Source of the DNA: Hypomesus transpacificus
Lineage: Eukaryota; Chordata; Actinopteri; Osmeriformes; Osmeridae
DNA: 64,000 bases
Assembly (NCBI RefSeq): GCF_021917145.1
Contig: NC_061065.1
Span: forward strand, 12,988,394-13,052,393
Reading direction: 5' to 3'
This document shows, one piece after another, positions 14,599 through 26,786 of this stretch (position 1 is the stretch's first letter; each line of letters opens with the position of its first letter). Made by a program: the position numbers and the translations under genes. The notes under the pieces were generated by a model. The model did not search any database. It had not been told where the DNA came from and saw nothing but the letters and a program-made list of their open reading frames with translations.

Positions 14599-16808
14599 AT
14601 GGCCGTCTTAAAGGTGACATTTACCAAGACCAATCGAGGCAAGCTGGCTCAGGTCTTGTGGGTGCTCAACTGGATTTCTGTGGTGACGGGCATTATCCTC
14701 TTCAGCCTGGGACTTTTTCTCAAGATAGAGATTCAAAAGCGCCGAGAATTGATGTCGGACCATGAGATCCGCTCCGTGCCCAACATGCTCATCGCCACAG
14801 GCCTGGTGGCCTGCTGCATCAACTTCCTGGGCGGCAAGATCTGCTACGACTGTGTCGACACCAACAAGTTCCTGCGCTGGAAGCTCTTGATGCTTCCGTA
14901 CATCGTGTGTACCTTCTTCTTCACCTTCTGCATTCTTGTGGGGGCCCTCATGTGCTACACCATGCATAACCAACTGGAGGAGTCGCTGTTTCAGGGGTTG
15001 CGCGGTGCCATGCGTTACTACAAAGACACGGATACGCCAGGTCGATGTTACCTCAAGCGCACCGTGGACATGTTGCAAATCCAGTTCCAGTGTTGCGGCA
15101 ATGTGGGTCACCGCGATTGGTTCCACATCCAGTGGATCAGTAATCGCTACCTGGATATGACCAGCAGTGAAGTCTCTGAGTAAGTGTATTGCAGCCTGTG
15201 TTCTATTGTGCTAGCTGTTCATGGTCAAGGGGTCATATCAGCTGTAATATTTAGTCATCTGCTATTGGAAACTATTGTAGAATTGGATCTTTAAAAAAAA
15301 AACTGGGCTGGTCAGCTACTACAGAAATTGTTGGTAACTATTGCCCAAGAGTCCATGCATTTTACTGTACGCAACACGGGATTGCGTGATGTGTGAATTC
15401 AAAGGCCACATGAGAGGCTTACTGGATGAGGGCTACGCGGCCATAGACCCAGAGAATTCCTTTCAAGGTAGTAGGCCAGTGTGTTTCCAATTCCACCCAA
15501 CATCTTTGCTCATCCCTAAGAGTGACGTCAGGCCTTCTATAACACCCCGTGGCTGTACATACCACCAGGAAACGTATATATCAAACCTTAACCACGTGTC
15601 GTCGTCTCTCCACCTCCCTCCGCTCCAGTCGTTTCAGAAGCAACGTGGAGGGGAAGTACCTCATGGATGCGGTCCCTTTCAGCTGCTGCAACACCTACTC
15701 CCCGAGACCCTGTATACAGCAGCAGGTCACCAACAACTCAGCCCACTACAACTACGACTACCAGACTGAGGATCGCAACCTGTGGAAGAGAGGCTGCCAC
15801 CAGGCCCTGCTCGACCACTACACCAACATCATGCAGTCCATCGGCTGTACTGTGCTCATTATCTGGCTGTTCGAGGTGGGGTTTCTTCTCCCTTCAATGC
15901 ATTGCTTAGACGATGTTATGGAATCTGATGCTGGTTTCTTTATTATTGTTGTTGTGTGATCTGATGATGTTTGATTTGATTTAATGTTTAGTTAACCTGG
16001 AAAGAGTCATTGAGGTTAACAATCTTGTGAAGGGTGACCTGGCAAGAAGACAAATAGGGAAATGACAGCATGTACAGAAACTATTACAGAACACTCCAAA
16101 ATGCACACAAAATACAACAGAATGTCACAAGTTGGAGTCTCAATTTAATACTAAGAAGCTACAGTTGATCACAAACAGTGATGTCAATTAGGGTCTTGAT
16201 GACAGCAATCAGATATCACCTGGCAAGTGTGAGATTGTGGTGGGCAGAAGGGACTAGAAGAGGACAGTGGATCAGTATTGATACAAGTATCTTATTATTT
16301 ATACTCAATTTGGCAATAATGATGTCAAACACAGTACATTGTACACTCCAACATGTCTGCTTTCTGTCTAATCTCTTTGGTCATACTTTATAGAGAGTGT
16401 TTTGTAGACATTTGCCACGCATCATTTCAAGTGTTGCAGTCCTACACAAATGGAAAAGATAAGCAGCCCATTATAGTTACAGTATGTTTGCCTGTTGAAA
16501 CGGATGTTAATTCAATGACCATTCAAATGAGCGCGAGTTTCCTTCCATTTCTTCCCAAACAGCTTTTGGTGTTAACAGGCGTGCGCTACCTCCAGACGGC
16601 CATGGAGAACGTTCTACGGCTGGGTGATCTGGACTCTGAGTCGGATGGCTGGCTCCTGGAGAACAGCATCGCTGAGACGGCCCGCTCCAACTTCAACATT
16701 ATCAAGAACCTCGGCAAGTGCTACCAGGTGGACGATGACCCGAACATCAACGTGCCCAGTGTTGCCCAACAAGAGGTGCCTACTCGTCAAATTCCTGTGG
16801 CCAGCTAA
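14599..16808 (+). CDS. prph2l: peripherin-2 family photoreceptor disc-rim tetraspanin
   Basis: Three exons, 14599-15179, 15629-15875 and 16563-16808, encode 357 residues; human PRPH2 has 346 and its middle exon is also 247 bases. Four membrane helices lie near residues 19-42, 62-84, 99-122 and at the exon 2-3 join. The large second loop keeps C150, the cysteine that makes the intermolecular disulfide in PRPH2, and the CCG motif at 165-167. The glycosylation site in 'TNNSAHY' and the block '[16 protein letters not shown]' are also present. PRPH2 proteins shape and stabilise rod and cone outer-segment disc rims as homo-oligomers or with ROM1. I prefer the prph2l paralogue because the gene sits beside tmem179 instead of in a PRPH2 context, but prph2a/b cannot be excluded by eye. 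The C-terminal tail after '[10 protein letters not shown]' is divergent, as is usual. Confidence 0.9.
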
Positions 16809-17580
16809 CATCTCCCAGCACTGTTCAACTGACCAGAATTGAACAATGAATTGGATTGAATTCATTGACCATTGACCACGGCCATGTCCGATGACAGATT
16901 GTGTCTGAGGAAGGAAGATATGTCTAAGTAGGCTTACAACTCTGTGTGGACTCAAACAGGATTAGCCGTGGGGGCATGTCAACTCAAACACAGATGAACT
17001 GTCAAACTTTAAACAAAAGTAAAGGACCTGCCAGTGCTTGAATACGATTGAATATCTGCCTCTTCTGAAATGATACTGAAAAAGTCAGTCTGAACACGTT
17101 GTCTTTTTGCAAATTCTGTCCTTGTGCCATACTCAGAAATGGAATTGGACTTTCACTAGGCCTAAGAAGAACTATGGCTATCTAAAATGAGAGACCCGCA
17201 GCTCAGTTTAGCACATTGACTTGCAGCTGACATGGTTCGTTTGGGACACGTAACACAGTTTGAAAATTGTGGGTTGAAGTTACAATAAGAGGCATTCTGC
17301 AGACAGAAACAACAATAGCAAATTTGAATTGCCTTCAACTGTTATATTAATATTCTGCAAACTTTAGACTTCACATAGTCATAGACTCGAAAGAGCAGTT
17401 TTATTCAGCTATTTCAGCTATTTATTTCATGGACTGGATCCATTGTCATGAAGTTGGACTGAACATGGATGTGAAATGTCTGTTTCTTTAGACCTTCAAT
17501 TAAGACAGATCTCCAGTACTGTAGACCAGTTGACATTTTTCTTGTGCCTCTGCCCACACAGGACATAAAAGGGCAGCCTT

Positions 17581-17586
17581 AATAAA
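17581..17586 (+). terminator. polyadenylation signal of the peripherin gene
   Basis: AATAAA about 770 bases after the stop codon, followed by an A run. It is the first strong signal in the 3-prime UTR. Confidence 0.5.
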
Positions 17587-17599
17587 AAAAAACAAGGGT

Positions 17600-20500
17600 T
17601 TTTAAAATGTTGTAGAAAATCGAATATTTTGTTCATTTAAAAGCCTTTGTCACATTTTATTCATAAACAATACAAGGAATGTCACAGAGTGCTTTACAGA
17701 TACAGATCAGCACCTATAACCAACCATCAAATAACACAAGGAAAAACTTCATCCGGAAAAAGGGTCCCCTTCCTCCTGAGATGGGTGGTGATGCAAAGAG
17801 GGGAATATCAAACACAAGAATGTCTAGCACCTCAAGTAGGTATATAAAAAAACGTTATTTTCTGCCATATAGAACGATATTGAAAACCAATGTATTTGTG
17901 TAAACTGATTCAATTCCTATAAGTGATCTCCCTGCATAATGAACACACAAAGTCAAACACAAAATAATTATTCATGTCATGTTTCAGAGACGCTCCGGTC
18001 CTGGCTGGAGCTGATGTTCCTCCACTGAGGGGAAATTCTTCTGAAAGAGAACACTGGGGCAGTCAGCACACAGCGGCACGCCCCGTCCAGCCCAGCAAGA
18101 GGAGGTTGTGGACATGGCTTATCTCCGAGTCAAGTAGGCTGGGTTTGATGTACAGCACTGCGCTGGATCAGCACACATGCATGACCCCTGGCAGGTGGAA
18201 AACTAACAGCTGGCTCTGGAGCAGCAATGTCTTGCAGTTGTCACAGACGTGGCCCAGTCAAAACCACATGGGCCCACATAAAAAATACACCTGCTCAAGA
18301 CTAACTGTCTCTCTTTTGCATTTGCCTTACCTTGCCCCTTGTCTCTTTTAGTATATAAAAAAAGCCCATGTGCTTTTCTTTTGATGACTTCTCTGGCATT
18401 AACTTGTCAAGTAGGAAACAACAACCAGATGGTCCCTGTTTGCCTCTGGTGTGAGACTGCAATGCCCTTGTTGTTGTTAGCCCTCGGCTCATCAAGCTCT
18501 CCATAATGTTGCCCACATCCCTGCAATGTATATTCTGTTGTATACAAGTGGCATTGTGCACTACAAAACATGCCACAAAGAAAGCAAAGTTTTCAGGACT
18601 GTATTGTAGTTGGTTCGTTGATTGATGTACTCCAGATTATGTTTCTAGAGTAAATGACATTGCGGAGGAAAATGGTTTGGGCTTCCACAGCCACGAGAGT
18701 GCCAGCATAATCGAGATGACATTCTTTGTCTCGGTCTGGGGATTTTTTACCTTTCACACCATCATAGAACATTCCAGAATGAACGGACACCTTGATCTGT
18801 GGTTCTGCATTCACTTCTAATAGGCTGTGCAGTGCCCTTTTCAACCCTTTGAACAGTGAAAGGGTTACTCTTTAACAACTATTTCAACAAAGGTCGTCAA
18901 CTTTGCCTGGTGTATGTCTAGACTAGGCCTCTATCATATATGTATTCTAGGGAAATCAGCACAAACCATAATGACCTCACTCTTGCCGAGTTACATCCAT
19001 GCCTCCATAATCTCCTTTCTAATGAGATTGGTCCACACTTCACATCCAATCTATCGTTGGGCCTTACACCAATTACAAACCTGACGCAGAAGTTCTAGGG
19101 GTCAAAGGTGACTTGAAGGCAGCAGTGCCAGAAGGGATAACCTAATGGTCTGTATTGGAGGACTATACTGATGAAGAAAGTGTTTTGTCCGTCTCTTCAT
19201 AAACAGAGTGATGAAGTTCAGTTGAGTTCTGGGTTTCAATAAGTATTATCAATCTGCAGATTGAGAAAGAAAACCAGACCTCTGACAATAAATGACAACA
19301 CAACACCAGGCTTAGGTTTCAACCATGTCTCTCTCCGCTCTGAAAGCCGGAGGACCATCTTTTATGGGGCACAAGAATGTAAACATAGATAGTGACAGTC
19401 AGGCAGTGAGGACGTTACAACAGTCTCAGAGAAAGAGATTCACAGCTCCCAACCCAGGACCGCTCAGACTAGAGAGATCATAGTCGGAGCTCTCCTTGTG
19501 TCAAGGGACGTTTACCCAGTACTTTCTCCTGACCCCGAACATCTATTAACCCTGGAACATAGACACAATCTACTCTTATTAATAGCAAGCTCACATGAGA
19601 ACATACTAACAAGTATCCAATGACAAGTTCTATTGTTTAGTGAAAGTTCTATTGATTAGTGAAAGTTCTATTGATTAGTGAATAATGTAAGTGTCAGCCT
19701 AATGGGAATGTGTGGTGTGTTTTTTGGGTGGAAGCACTAGTGTGTCAAGACATGAATTTACCTTGATTGCTGTGGTTGCACGTGTGAGTGTGTGAGCATT
19801 TCATAAAGGCCTCCGATTGGTTTTGGCAAATTGCCAATTCACTTGGACTGGACAATTATCATATCGGCCTATCAACGGGCACCGAGGAGGCATAAAGAGA
19901 GGACAACGTGACAGGGACAGCAGGGGTCGAACGGACCAGAAAGGGACGACTGAGCACGACAAGGAAAGAGCAACCACACAACAGAACAATAACCGACAGG
20001 ACGTTCACTGTGGACATTTATTCTGATCCGAGGATTGCTGGTTTTTCCCTTTTTTTAACTTAATTATCTTTGACCCTTTTTTTTATGTAATATTAAACTA
20101 CTAGTCTTATTATATCTCGTCTTTTGTGGTTTTCTGTGGCCTGGGCATTTTGTAATATTAAGCGGAGGAGTCATACGACTGACATAAGCACACAGGAAAT
20201 CCCAATTTCTTCCACAATACCCACGGTATAAAGTTTAGAGAATTGAATATGCATTTCTCAGTGATACTGTGATACTACTGTAGAAAAACGTCTTGCTTCC
20301 TGTCCCTTTAGATAGTACAACTGAAATGAGTCATCTCATTCATGTTTTACAGTTTAGTCAGCGCAATCTCAATTGATTAAAACAGCATAATGTAACAGTG
20401 ATACAATGAACAGTGACAACTTTTAAAATATAAAGTATTCATTTGAGACTTAAATAGTGAGTCAATAGTGCCAAATAGCAAAAGCCTCAGAAGGAAATCA

Positions 20501-20640
20501 GTCTATCTGTTAATCTATGTACTATAACATGCCGTACGAAAACACCAATGTAATGTTGTCTCTCCTTGTCTCGGGATCCCATAACAGTATCATACTGGTT
20601 GAGAGAAGATATACTGGTCGATATGCAGTACTTTTTGTTG
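17600..20640. other. intergenic stretch without supported genes
   Basis: Open frames here are short, overlap on both strands and have no domains. At about 19636-19685 a 19-base unit around 'agtgaaagttctattgatt' is repeated three times. Around 19850-20030 a region rich in short CGA/GAC words precedes a T-rich tract and may be an old mobile-element end, unproven. No RNA gene was recognised. Confidence 0.45.
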
Positions 20641-20690
20641 TCTCTGTGTATATCTATTTGCAGTCCTTGTCAGGGTAGGCGCCATGGATG

Positions 20691-20700
20691 CACACTTCCT
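20691..20700 (+). promoter_or_regulatory. Ets/PU.1-like site upstream of IgR-1
   Basis: 'cacacttcct' holds the reverse complement of AGGAAGTG, an Ets-family core. It sits about 170 bases before the ATG and recurs upstream of the other array genes at about 25145, 32860 and 51933; the IgR-4 copy at 40674 reads 'cacagttcct'. PU.1/Ets sites are typical of myeloid and lymphoid promoters. Its use here is inferred. Confidence 0.35.
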
Positions 20701-20866
20701 CATTTCTTCAGGAGTGTCGGTTTTAAGCGTACTCATGGGGTAATTTCCGTTTTGGCTAAGATAGTCAGATATAGATAGTCAGGAACAAAAATCATCAAGC
20801 TATGACAAATGCACACAATCTGTCTGAAGAAAGTACAGTTGAGAGTTGACTGTGAAGAGAAGAACC

Positions 20867-23834
20867 ATGTTTGAAGTTAGTTGTGCTGTTTNNNNNNNNN
20901 NNNNNNNNNNNNNNNNNNNNNNNNNNNNNNNNNNNNNNNNNNNNNNNNNNNNNNNNNNNNNNNNNNNNNNNNNNNNNNNNNNNNNNNNNNNTGGGATTAT
21001 TTGTGACCATTGGGTTCCACATAGCAGGTAAGAGAGTACACAGATTACAATACCTATTATTTAGTTAACTTAAGAGTACATGACAAAACAGAATAAATGA
21101 CATTTTACAAAGCAGAATGTGCTCTGGGTAATCTGGATTTGTATGATTAGCTGTTGAATTACAGAGGCAATAAATGAATGTGCAAACAGATGAAGACAAT
21201 GTTTAATGCAAGAGAAACTCATATGGAGATGTTTCTTACACTCAAAGTGTAATCTAGGTAGTAGTACTGTACATTCAATATAAACTTGGGGTGATCAGGA
21301 TACGTTTACACCATGTTTTTGTATAATATTACATGAAACAGAAAGATAAATTATCGTGTTATTTAACATCATTTTAATTAATTTACAAAGTGAAAAAGTA
21401 GCTATCACCGTTCCTGAAATGAAACATTGATCTTTAACCCCAACATCTCTTCTCAGTCACAGTGTCCTTGACTCCACCAGTAGGCTGTGACTTGAAACAC
21501 AGGGCTGATGGCATTACATGAATGTCTGACCTTAACATAATTAACAATGTCAATTCTGATCTCCGTAGTATTATGCAAACAGATGAAGACAATGTTTAAA
21601 GTCAGATGTGCAACAGATATTCACATAGTGTGTCTTTTACTCTTAGTGTAATCTAGGTAGTAGTACTGTACATTCAATATAGACTTGGGGTTATCAGGAT
21701 ATGTGTATACTTTATGTTTTTGTATAATATTACATTAAACATAGAAAGTTTGATTATTATATTATTTCTCATCATTTTGACTAATTACAAAATGTGATAC
21801 AGTAGCTTACATTACATTTTACATTAAGTCATTTAGCAGACGCTCTTCTCCAGAGCGACTTACAGTAAGTACAGGGACATTCTCCCCGAGGCAAGTAGGG
21901 TGAAGTGCCTTGCCCAAGGACACAACGTCATGTGCACCGGCCGGGAATCGAACTGGCAACCTTCAGATTACTAGACCGATGCTCTACCCGCTCAGCCACC
22001 TGACTCTCACCAGCTCTCACTATTCATGAAATGCATTTCTCTCCAGATGGAGACTCCACTTTTCACCACAAAGTAGGAGAAAACATCAGTCTGCCGTGTG
22101 ACAATGTGGTTTACCCAAACTGCTCCTCTACTACATGGAACTTCAAGAGCACTGAGCTGGTTAATCTTGGAGTTATAAAAAAAGATTCTGGCAGAGCAGA
22201 GAGACTGAGTCTGGGGTCCAACTGTTCTCTGATGGTTGTTAATTTCAAAACTGAGGATGCTGGACGCTACACCTGTCGACAATATCTCAGAAATGTAGGG
22301 AAACAAACTGGGACAGATGCAGTGGTACAGCTGTCTGTTCAAACCAGTAAGTATATTAGTATTAATTATGTGGGTTTACAGAGGAAACAACATGATGAAA
22401 CCTAACATAGAATTTGAACCCTCACATCTCTTCTCAGTCACAGTGTCCTTGAATCCACCAGTAGGCTGTGACTTGAAATACAGGACTGACAGTCTGACCT
22501 GAACATTAACAATGTCAGTTCTGATCTCAGAAATATTATGCATGCAAGCCAATCCAAGTCAATATCAGGAGTGATATTAAATAATCATGACTGCTCTTTA
22601 TTCTAAGGTATTCAGAGATCCATAAGGTATAGCATCATGTAGTTTAAATCCAGGCCCTATAATATGCCACCAACCTCTAACTGTTTTCTGGTCCAACAGA
22701 TGAAATCACTACCTCTGCATCCTCCATTTCCCCAATCATGAAGGGTATGTTACTACCATATAAACCTTTTACCAGGCAGATACAGGGCGGACGGTAAAGT
22801 TGTTAATCACAAGCATGGTGACTATTAATCCTTATAGTTTATACCATTAGGAATGTCAGTTGTGATCCAAAGATTACATACAACATGCACTAATGTTATT
22901 AAGTTAATATCAATGGTCATTACAATAAAACCTAAAACGTAATTAAATAAACGTTTATTATGATTAGTACGCTGTGAGCCATAACATTGAATCAGTGATG
23001 TACAATGTTTGGATTGTATGTATGTGATCCTGGTTTGTAACATTATACAGGTTTTACAACACCCCTCTCCACCACTTCAACATCTCCAGTTACTGCAGCA
23101 GTTACTGCAGCAGTTGGTGGAGCCATAGGTGCAGTCCTGCTCTGCCTCCTGGCTGTCATCATCATAGCTCACAAGAAGAGAGCCAGTAAATTACCCTCAT
23201 TAATGCTCATAACATTTTATTGAAGTATGATTTTGATCAGGTATTAATTCTTAATTTTTTGCTGTTTTCAGAAAACCAAAAGCCAAACAATGACTCTCTT
23301 GTGAGTATCAATATCTTAGTTGATCACATTCAACAAACATGAACAGTGAACTGAAATTCTGTTTGCTTGTTTCAAATTTGCATAGGCTCTGACTAAAGAC
23401 ATTGTTAGTAACACCACAGAGAACCAGCAAACCCATCCTACTAATGAGGACAAGGTGAGAAAGAGATACTAGTTATTTCATGTTATTAACTCCAAACATC
23501 CCTCAATGTGTGTAAGAGCAAAAACACATATTTAACTGATCAGAGTCAAATCATTGAATCAACCGAGTCACTTAAAAACACATTGAATTCTTCTGGTAAA
23601 ACTACACTTCTAGGATGGATATGACGATGGCCCCACCTATGTCACCATCAACCACCCCAGCCAAAACAAGGCTGCTCCTAAACCAGATGTGAGTAAAGAC
23701 ACAGTACTACAGTATTGAAACAGTGTGTACCAGCATCTTTCTTAGGCTGTTGAGTTGTGTTGTGTTCACAGACTCAGCAGGAGGACATGGTGACATATGC
23801 CTCAGTCAATCTCTCCTCATCTAGAAGAAACTAG
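20867..23834 (+). CDS. IgR-1: single V-domain Ig receptor with ITIM tail
   Basis: Eight exons: 20867-21027 (interrupted by 100 N), 22047-22346, 22700-22744, 23051-23185, 23272-23300, 23386-23454, 23614-23688 and 23772-23834. Without the N run they give 777 bases, 258 residues. Residues 1-20 form a signal peptide (MFEVSCAVLGLFVTIGFHIA). Residues 21-120 are one V-like Ig domain with C38, W51, D91-x-G-x-Y95-x-C97 and a second cysteine pair, C46 and C80. A Ser/Thr stalk (121-150) and a membrane helix (about 158-175, no charged residue) follow, then the stop-transfer HKKRA. The tail has an ITIM at Y247 (VTYASV) and a second tyrosine, Y222 (PTYVTI), with a non-consensus proline at -2. The ITIM predicts inhibitory signalling through SHP phosphatases; the ligand is unknown. 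The family resembles CD300/NILT/NITR-type fish receptors, but I cannot assign it to one. Confidence 0.8.
20892..20991. other. assembly gap of 100 N inside exon 1 of IgR-1
   Basis: Exactly 100 N, the conventional size for a gap of unknown length. The bases on each side join to give the same 61-base signal exon found in the other units, so the true gap may be zero or the join may be between paralogous copies. Confidence 0.9.
21240..21590 (+). pseudogene. V module of IgR-1 that has lost its V exon
   Basis: The intronic sequence that precedes every V exon in the array (for example 'taatctaggtagtagtact' and 'gtataatattaca') is present. It runs directly into the post-V segment with the 65-nt exon-like piece at 21457-21521, with no Ig sequence between. 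The V exon was evidently deleted, leaving the intact V module at 21.6-22.5 kb as the only one. Confidence 0.6.
21808..22011 (-). mobile_element. tRNA-derived SINE in the intron before the IgR-1 V exon
   Basis: Read on the minus strand it starts with a tRNA-like head that carries A-box (tggctgagcgg) and B-box (gttcgattccc) motifs. It continues with the 'cttgggcaaggca' body and ends in 'cgtctgctaaatg' and an ATT-rich tail. 'agct' flanks both sides as a short target duplication. It lies just upstream of the acceptor of the V exon. Confidence 0.75.
22438..22502 (+). other. 65-nt in-phase exon-like segment after the IgR-1 V exon
   Basis: It begins after 'tctcttctcag' and, read in the phase left by the V exon (1), encodes a short tail with the core 'VSLNPPVGCDLKYR' and then a stop. 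Equivalent 65-base segments follow most other V exons: 21457, 27596, 30011, 33844, 41669 and 53808. It may be an alternative last exon giving a secreted protein, or a fossil of a second Ig domain. Confidence 0.45.
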
Positions 23835-23902
23835 AGAGCCATCGAGCAACACTGGTGACCACAGAGATCTCTCTCAACCATCAACAAACCTCGGGGAAAG
23901 AA

Positions 23903-23908
23903 AATAAA
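23903..23908 (+). terminator. polyadenylation signal of IgR-1
   Basis: AATAAA about 70 bases after the stop codon. In IgR-3 and IgR-5 the matching stretch has lost this hexamer, and the next one lies about 500 bases from the stop, at 36200 and about 56041. Confidence 0.5.
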
Positions 23909-24109
23909 TAATGAGAACTGTTGCAGTCATGCCACATATTGCAATTTTTCATGTTATATCACCATTTATGAAAACCATTTATACATTGATTTATTTTACA
24001 AATTACGCATTGCTTCTACTCTGATATACTCTATTATACCTATAAATCCCATTTACAATACACCTGTAAACTCCTGTAAAGGAAAGTACTGCAGAGTAGT
24101 GGTCTTCTG

Positions 24110-25140
24110 TTCATGTGCCGATTCAGAGAAGAGGAGATTGACTCATCAAAGTAGCATAACAGCCAAACACACTTGTGGCATTCTTTTTACAAAGGAAATC
24201 AAGTATTTTTTGGAAGGTTCTTCCCAACACTCTAGAAGTTCCCACATATGTGTTGCACTTGTAGGTTGTTTTGCTTTCACCCTTCTGTCCAATTCATCCC
24301 AAATCATCTTGATAGGGTCTGTCTGGACAGACTGCTGGTCGTTCCATGATTTGAAGCCGACCGTCTTGTTTTTTCATCTAAGGTAGTTCTGACATAGCCT
24401 TGACGTATGTTTTGGGTCACTATCTTGCTGAAAGAAAAATCCCTGACCAACTAGGTGTATACAAGACGGTATTTCATGGTGTTGTAAAATGCTGTGGTCC
24501 CCATTTTGGTTCATGGTGCCTCTCACTGTCTGTAAGTCGTCGACTCTAGATCCAGCAAAAGAGCCTCAGACCATCCCGCTTCTTCCTCCATGTTAGACAG
24601 TGGGTTTCACACACTGAGGAACCATCCTTTCCCCTACTCATCGACGTACTTAAACCCGGCATGATGCTTCCTCATGTATTCATAGGTCCATAGACCTTCT
24701 CCTAGTCTTCAGTAGTCCACTTGCAGTGCTTCATGGCCCAGGCATGCCTCTTTTTCTCATTTTGCCACCGTAGCAATTTAATGCCACTTGACCTGTCAAA
24801 CCTGCAGCTCAAAGTCTTCTGTTCACAGTTGAAACTGAGACTTGCTTACTTTGACCGGTGTTAAGCTGTGCGTAAAGCTGTTGTCCTGTGAGCCGCCTAT
24901 CACGTGGGTTGTTGACTAACATGTCTTCTGAATCCGTTGTGGCTTTGGGTCTGCCTGACTTCTTCCTGTCAGAGTTTTCTCAATTTTCCAAGAGCCTTTT
25001 GATGATGCATGAGACTGTAATCACTAACACCAAAATAATCAAACTTATCAATACTGCATGCCATTTTAATTTTTGTGCAAATTCATATGAAATTGATTTT
25101 ACTGTCTGAGAACTTATTAAAGAGAGGAATACAGAATGAC
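24110..25140 (-). mobile_element. Tc1-like transposon remnant between IgR-1 and IgR-2
   Basis: On the minus strand, pieces of a Tc1 transposase are readable: the DNA-binding part 'SGRPKATTDSEDM' with 'NNPRDRRLTGQQLYAQL' (about 24985-24860), then 'HAWAMKHCKWTTED' (about 24750-24700). They are broken by stops and shifts. The same remnant precedes IgR-3, IgR-4 and IgR-5, so it was copied along with the genes. Confidence 0.7.
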
Positions 25141-25144
25141 CAAT

Positions 25145-25307
25145 GCACACTTCCTTATTCTTTCAGAAGTGTTGGTTTTAAACGTGCTCATGACTTCATT
25201 TTCCTTTTTGGCTAACATATTCAGTTGACCTCTAAATAAGCACACAAATCATCAAATCCACACTATCTGAAGAGAGTACAGTTGAGAGTTGACTGAAGAG
25301 AAGAGCC
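25145..25307 (+). promoter_or_regulatory. conserved 5-prime flank of the array genes (IgR-2 copy)
   Basis: It holds the Ets-like 'cacacttcctt' and 'cattttcctttttgg', a TATA-like 'tctaaataag' at 25231, and the leader 'agtacagttgagagttgac' just before the ATG. The block is also found before IgR-1, IgR-3, IgR-4 and IgR-5. Conservation through the duplications and its place make it the probable core promoter. Confidence 0.4.
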
Positions 25308-25741
25308 ATGGTTGAAATTTGTCTTGCTGTTTTGGGATTATTTGTGACCATTGGGTTCCACATAGCAGGTAAAACAGTTCAGAGATTAGCCTATTATTTA
25401 GTTTACTTTAAAGTACATCTCTGTAATCTGGATTTGTATTAGTTATTGCATTATAGAGGTAATGAATGTATGCGCAAATAGATGAAGACAATGTTTAAAG
25501 TTAAATGTGCAACAGAGAATCACATGGAGATATTTCTTATACTCTTAGCATAATCTAGGTAGTAGTATTGTACATTCAATATAGATTTGGGGTTATCAGG
25601 ATACATTAACAAATCATGTTTTTGTATAATATTTAATTACACATATAAAGTTAAATGTTTACATTATTTATCATTATTTTGATTTATTTACTAAATTTGA
25701 TACAGTAGCTATCATCATTCATGAAATGCATTTCTCTCCAG

Positions 25742-26059
25742 ATGGAAGCCCTTACGTTCTTATACGCAAAGTAGGAGAAAACATCAGAGTGCCGTGTGAC
25801 AATGTGGTTTACCCAGACTGCTCCTCTAGTACATGGATCTTCGAGAGTAGACAGACCTCCGATAGCGCTGTGCTGGTTACCCATGGAGTAAAAAAAAACT
25901 CAGGCAGAGCAAAGAGACTGAGGCTGGGTTCCGATTGTTCTCTGATTGTTCTTTATGTCAAAACTGAGGATGCTGGACGCTACACCTGTCGACAATATCT
26001 CACAAAGGGAGGGAGTCAACACGGGAAAGATGCATCTATATATCTGGAGGTTGAAACCG
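25742..26059 (+). CDS. IgR-2 V exon 1
   Basis: 106 codons, phase 1 at both ends. V-like Ig domain with VPC, STW, the long loop 'ESRQTSDSAVLVTHG', GSDCS and DAGRYTCRQY. From the first cysteine codon onward it is almost identical to V exon 2. Confidence 0.75.
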
Positions 26060-26468
26060 GTAAGTATGTCAGTTTCAACTAAGTGTCCTTGACTCCACCA
26101 GTAGGCTGTGACTTGAAATACAGGGCTGACAGCATCATATGAATGTCTGACCTTAACATAATCAACAATATCAGTTCTGATCTCAGTAATATTATTTAAA
26201 CAGATGAAGACAATGTTTAAAGTTAAATGTGCAACAGATATTCACATAGAGATGTTTCTTATTCTTTAAGTGTAATCTAGGTAGTAGTACTCTACATTCA
26301 ATATAGACTTGGGGTTATCGGAATACATGTATCCTTCATGTTCTTGTATAATATTACATTAAACGTAGAAAGTGTGATCATTATATTAGTTATCATAATT
26401 TTGACAAATTTACTAAATGTGATACAGTAGCTCAGCTCTCACCATTCATGAAATGCATTTCTCTCCAG

Positions 26469-26786
26469 ATGGAGGCTTTGCCATTCTTCACCACGAAGTA
26501 GGAGAAAACATCAGACTGCCGTGTGACAATGTGGTTTACCCAGACTGCTCCTCTAGTACATGGATCTTCGAGAGTAGAAAGACCTCCGATAGCGCTGTGC
26601 TGGTTACCCATGGAGTAAAAAAAAACTCAGGCAGAGCAAAGAGACTGAGGCTGGGTTCCGATTGTTCTCTGATTGTTCTTTATGTCAAAACTGAGGATGC
26701 TGGACGCTACACCTGTCGACAATATCTCACAAAGGGAGGGAGTCAACACGGGAAAGATGCATCTATATATCTGGAGGTTGAAACCG
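26469..26786 (+). CDS. IgR-2 V exon 2
   Basis: 106 codons. It differs from V exon 1 mainly in the first dozen codons (DGGFAILHHE here, DGSPYVLIRK there) and at one later codon (R-K-T for R-Q-T). The following 100 bases of intron are also near-identical, so copying or conversion was recent. Confidence 0.75.

Noticed and set aside
14608-15126. 172-codon open frame antisense to peripherin exon 1
   Set aside because: It mirrors a GC-rich, strongly conserved coding exon on the other strand and has no domain of its own.
17974-18351. 125-codon plus-strand frame and a minus-strand stretch with 'CDNCK'
   Set aside because: I considered a zinc-ribbon exon on the minus strand, but stops interrupt it and no neighbouring exon fits.
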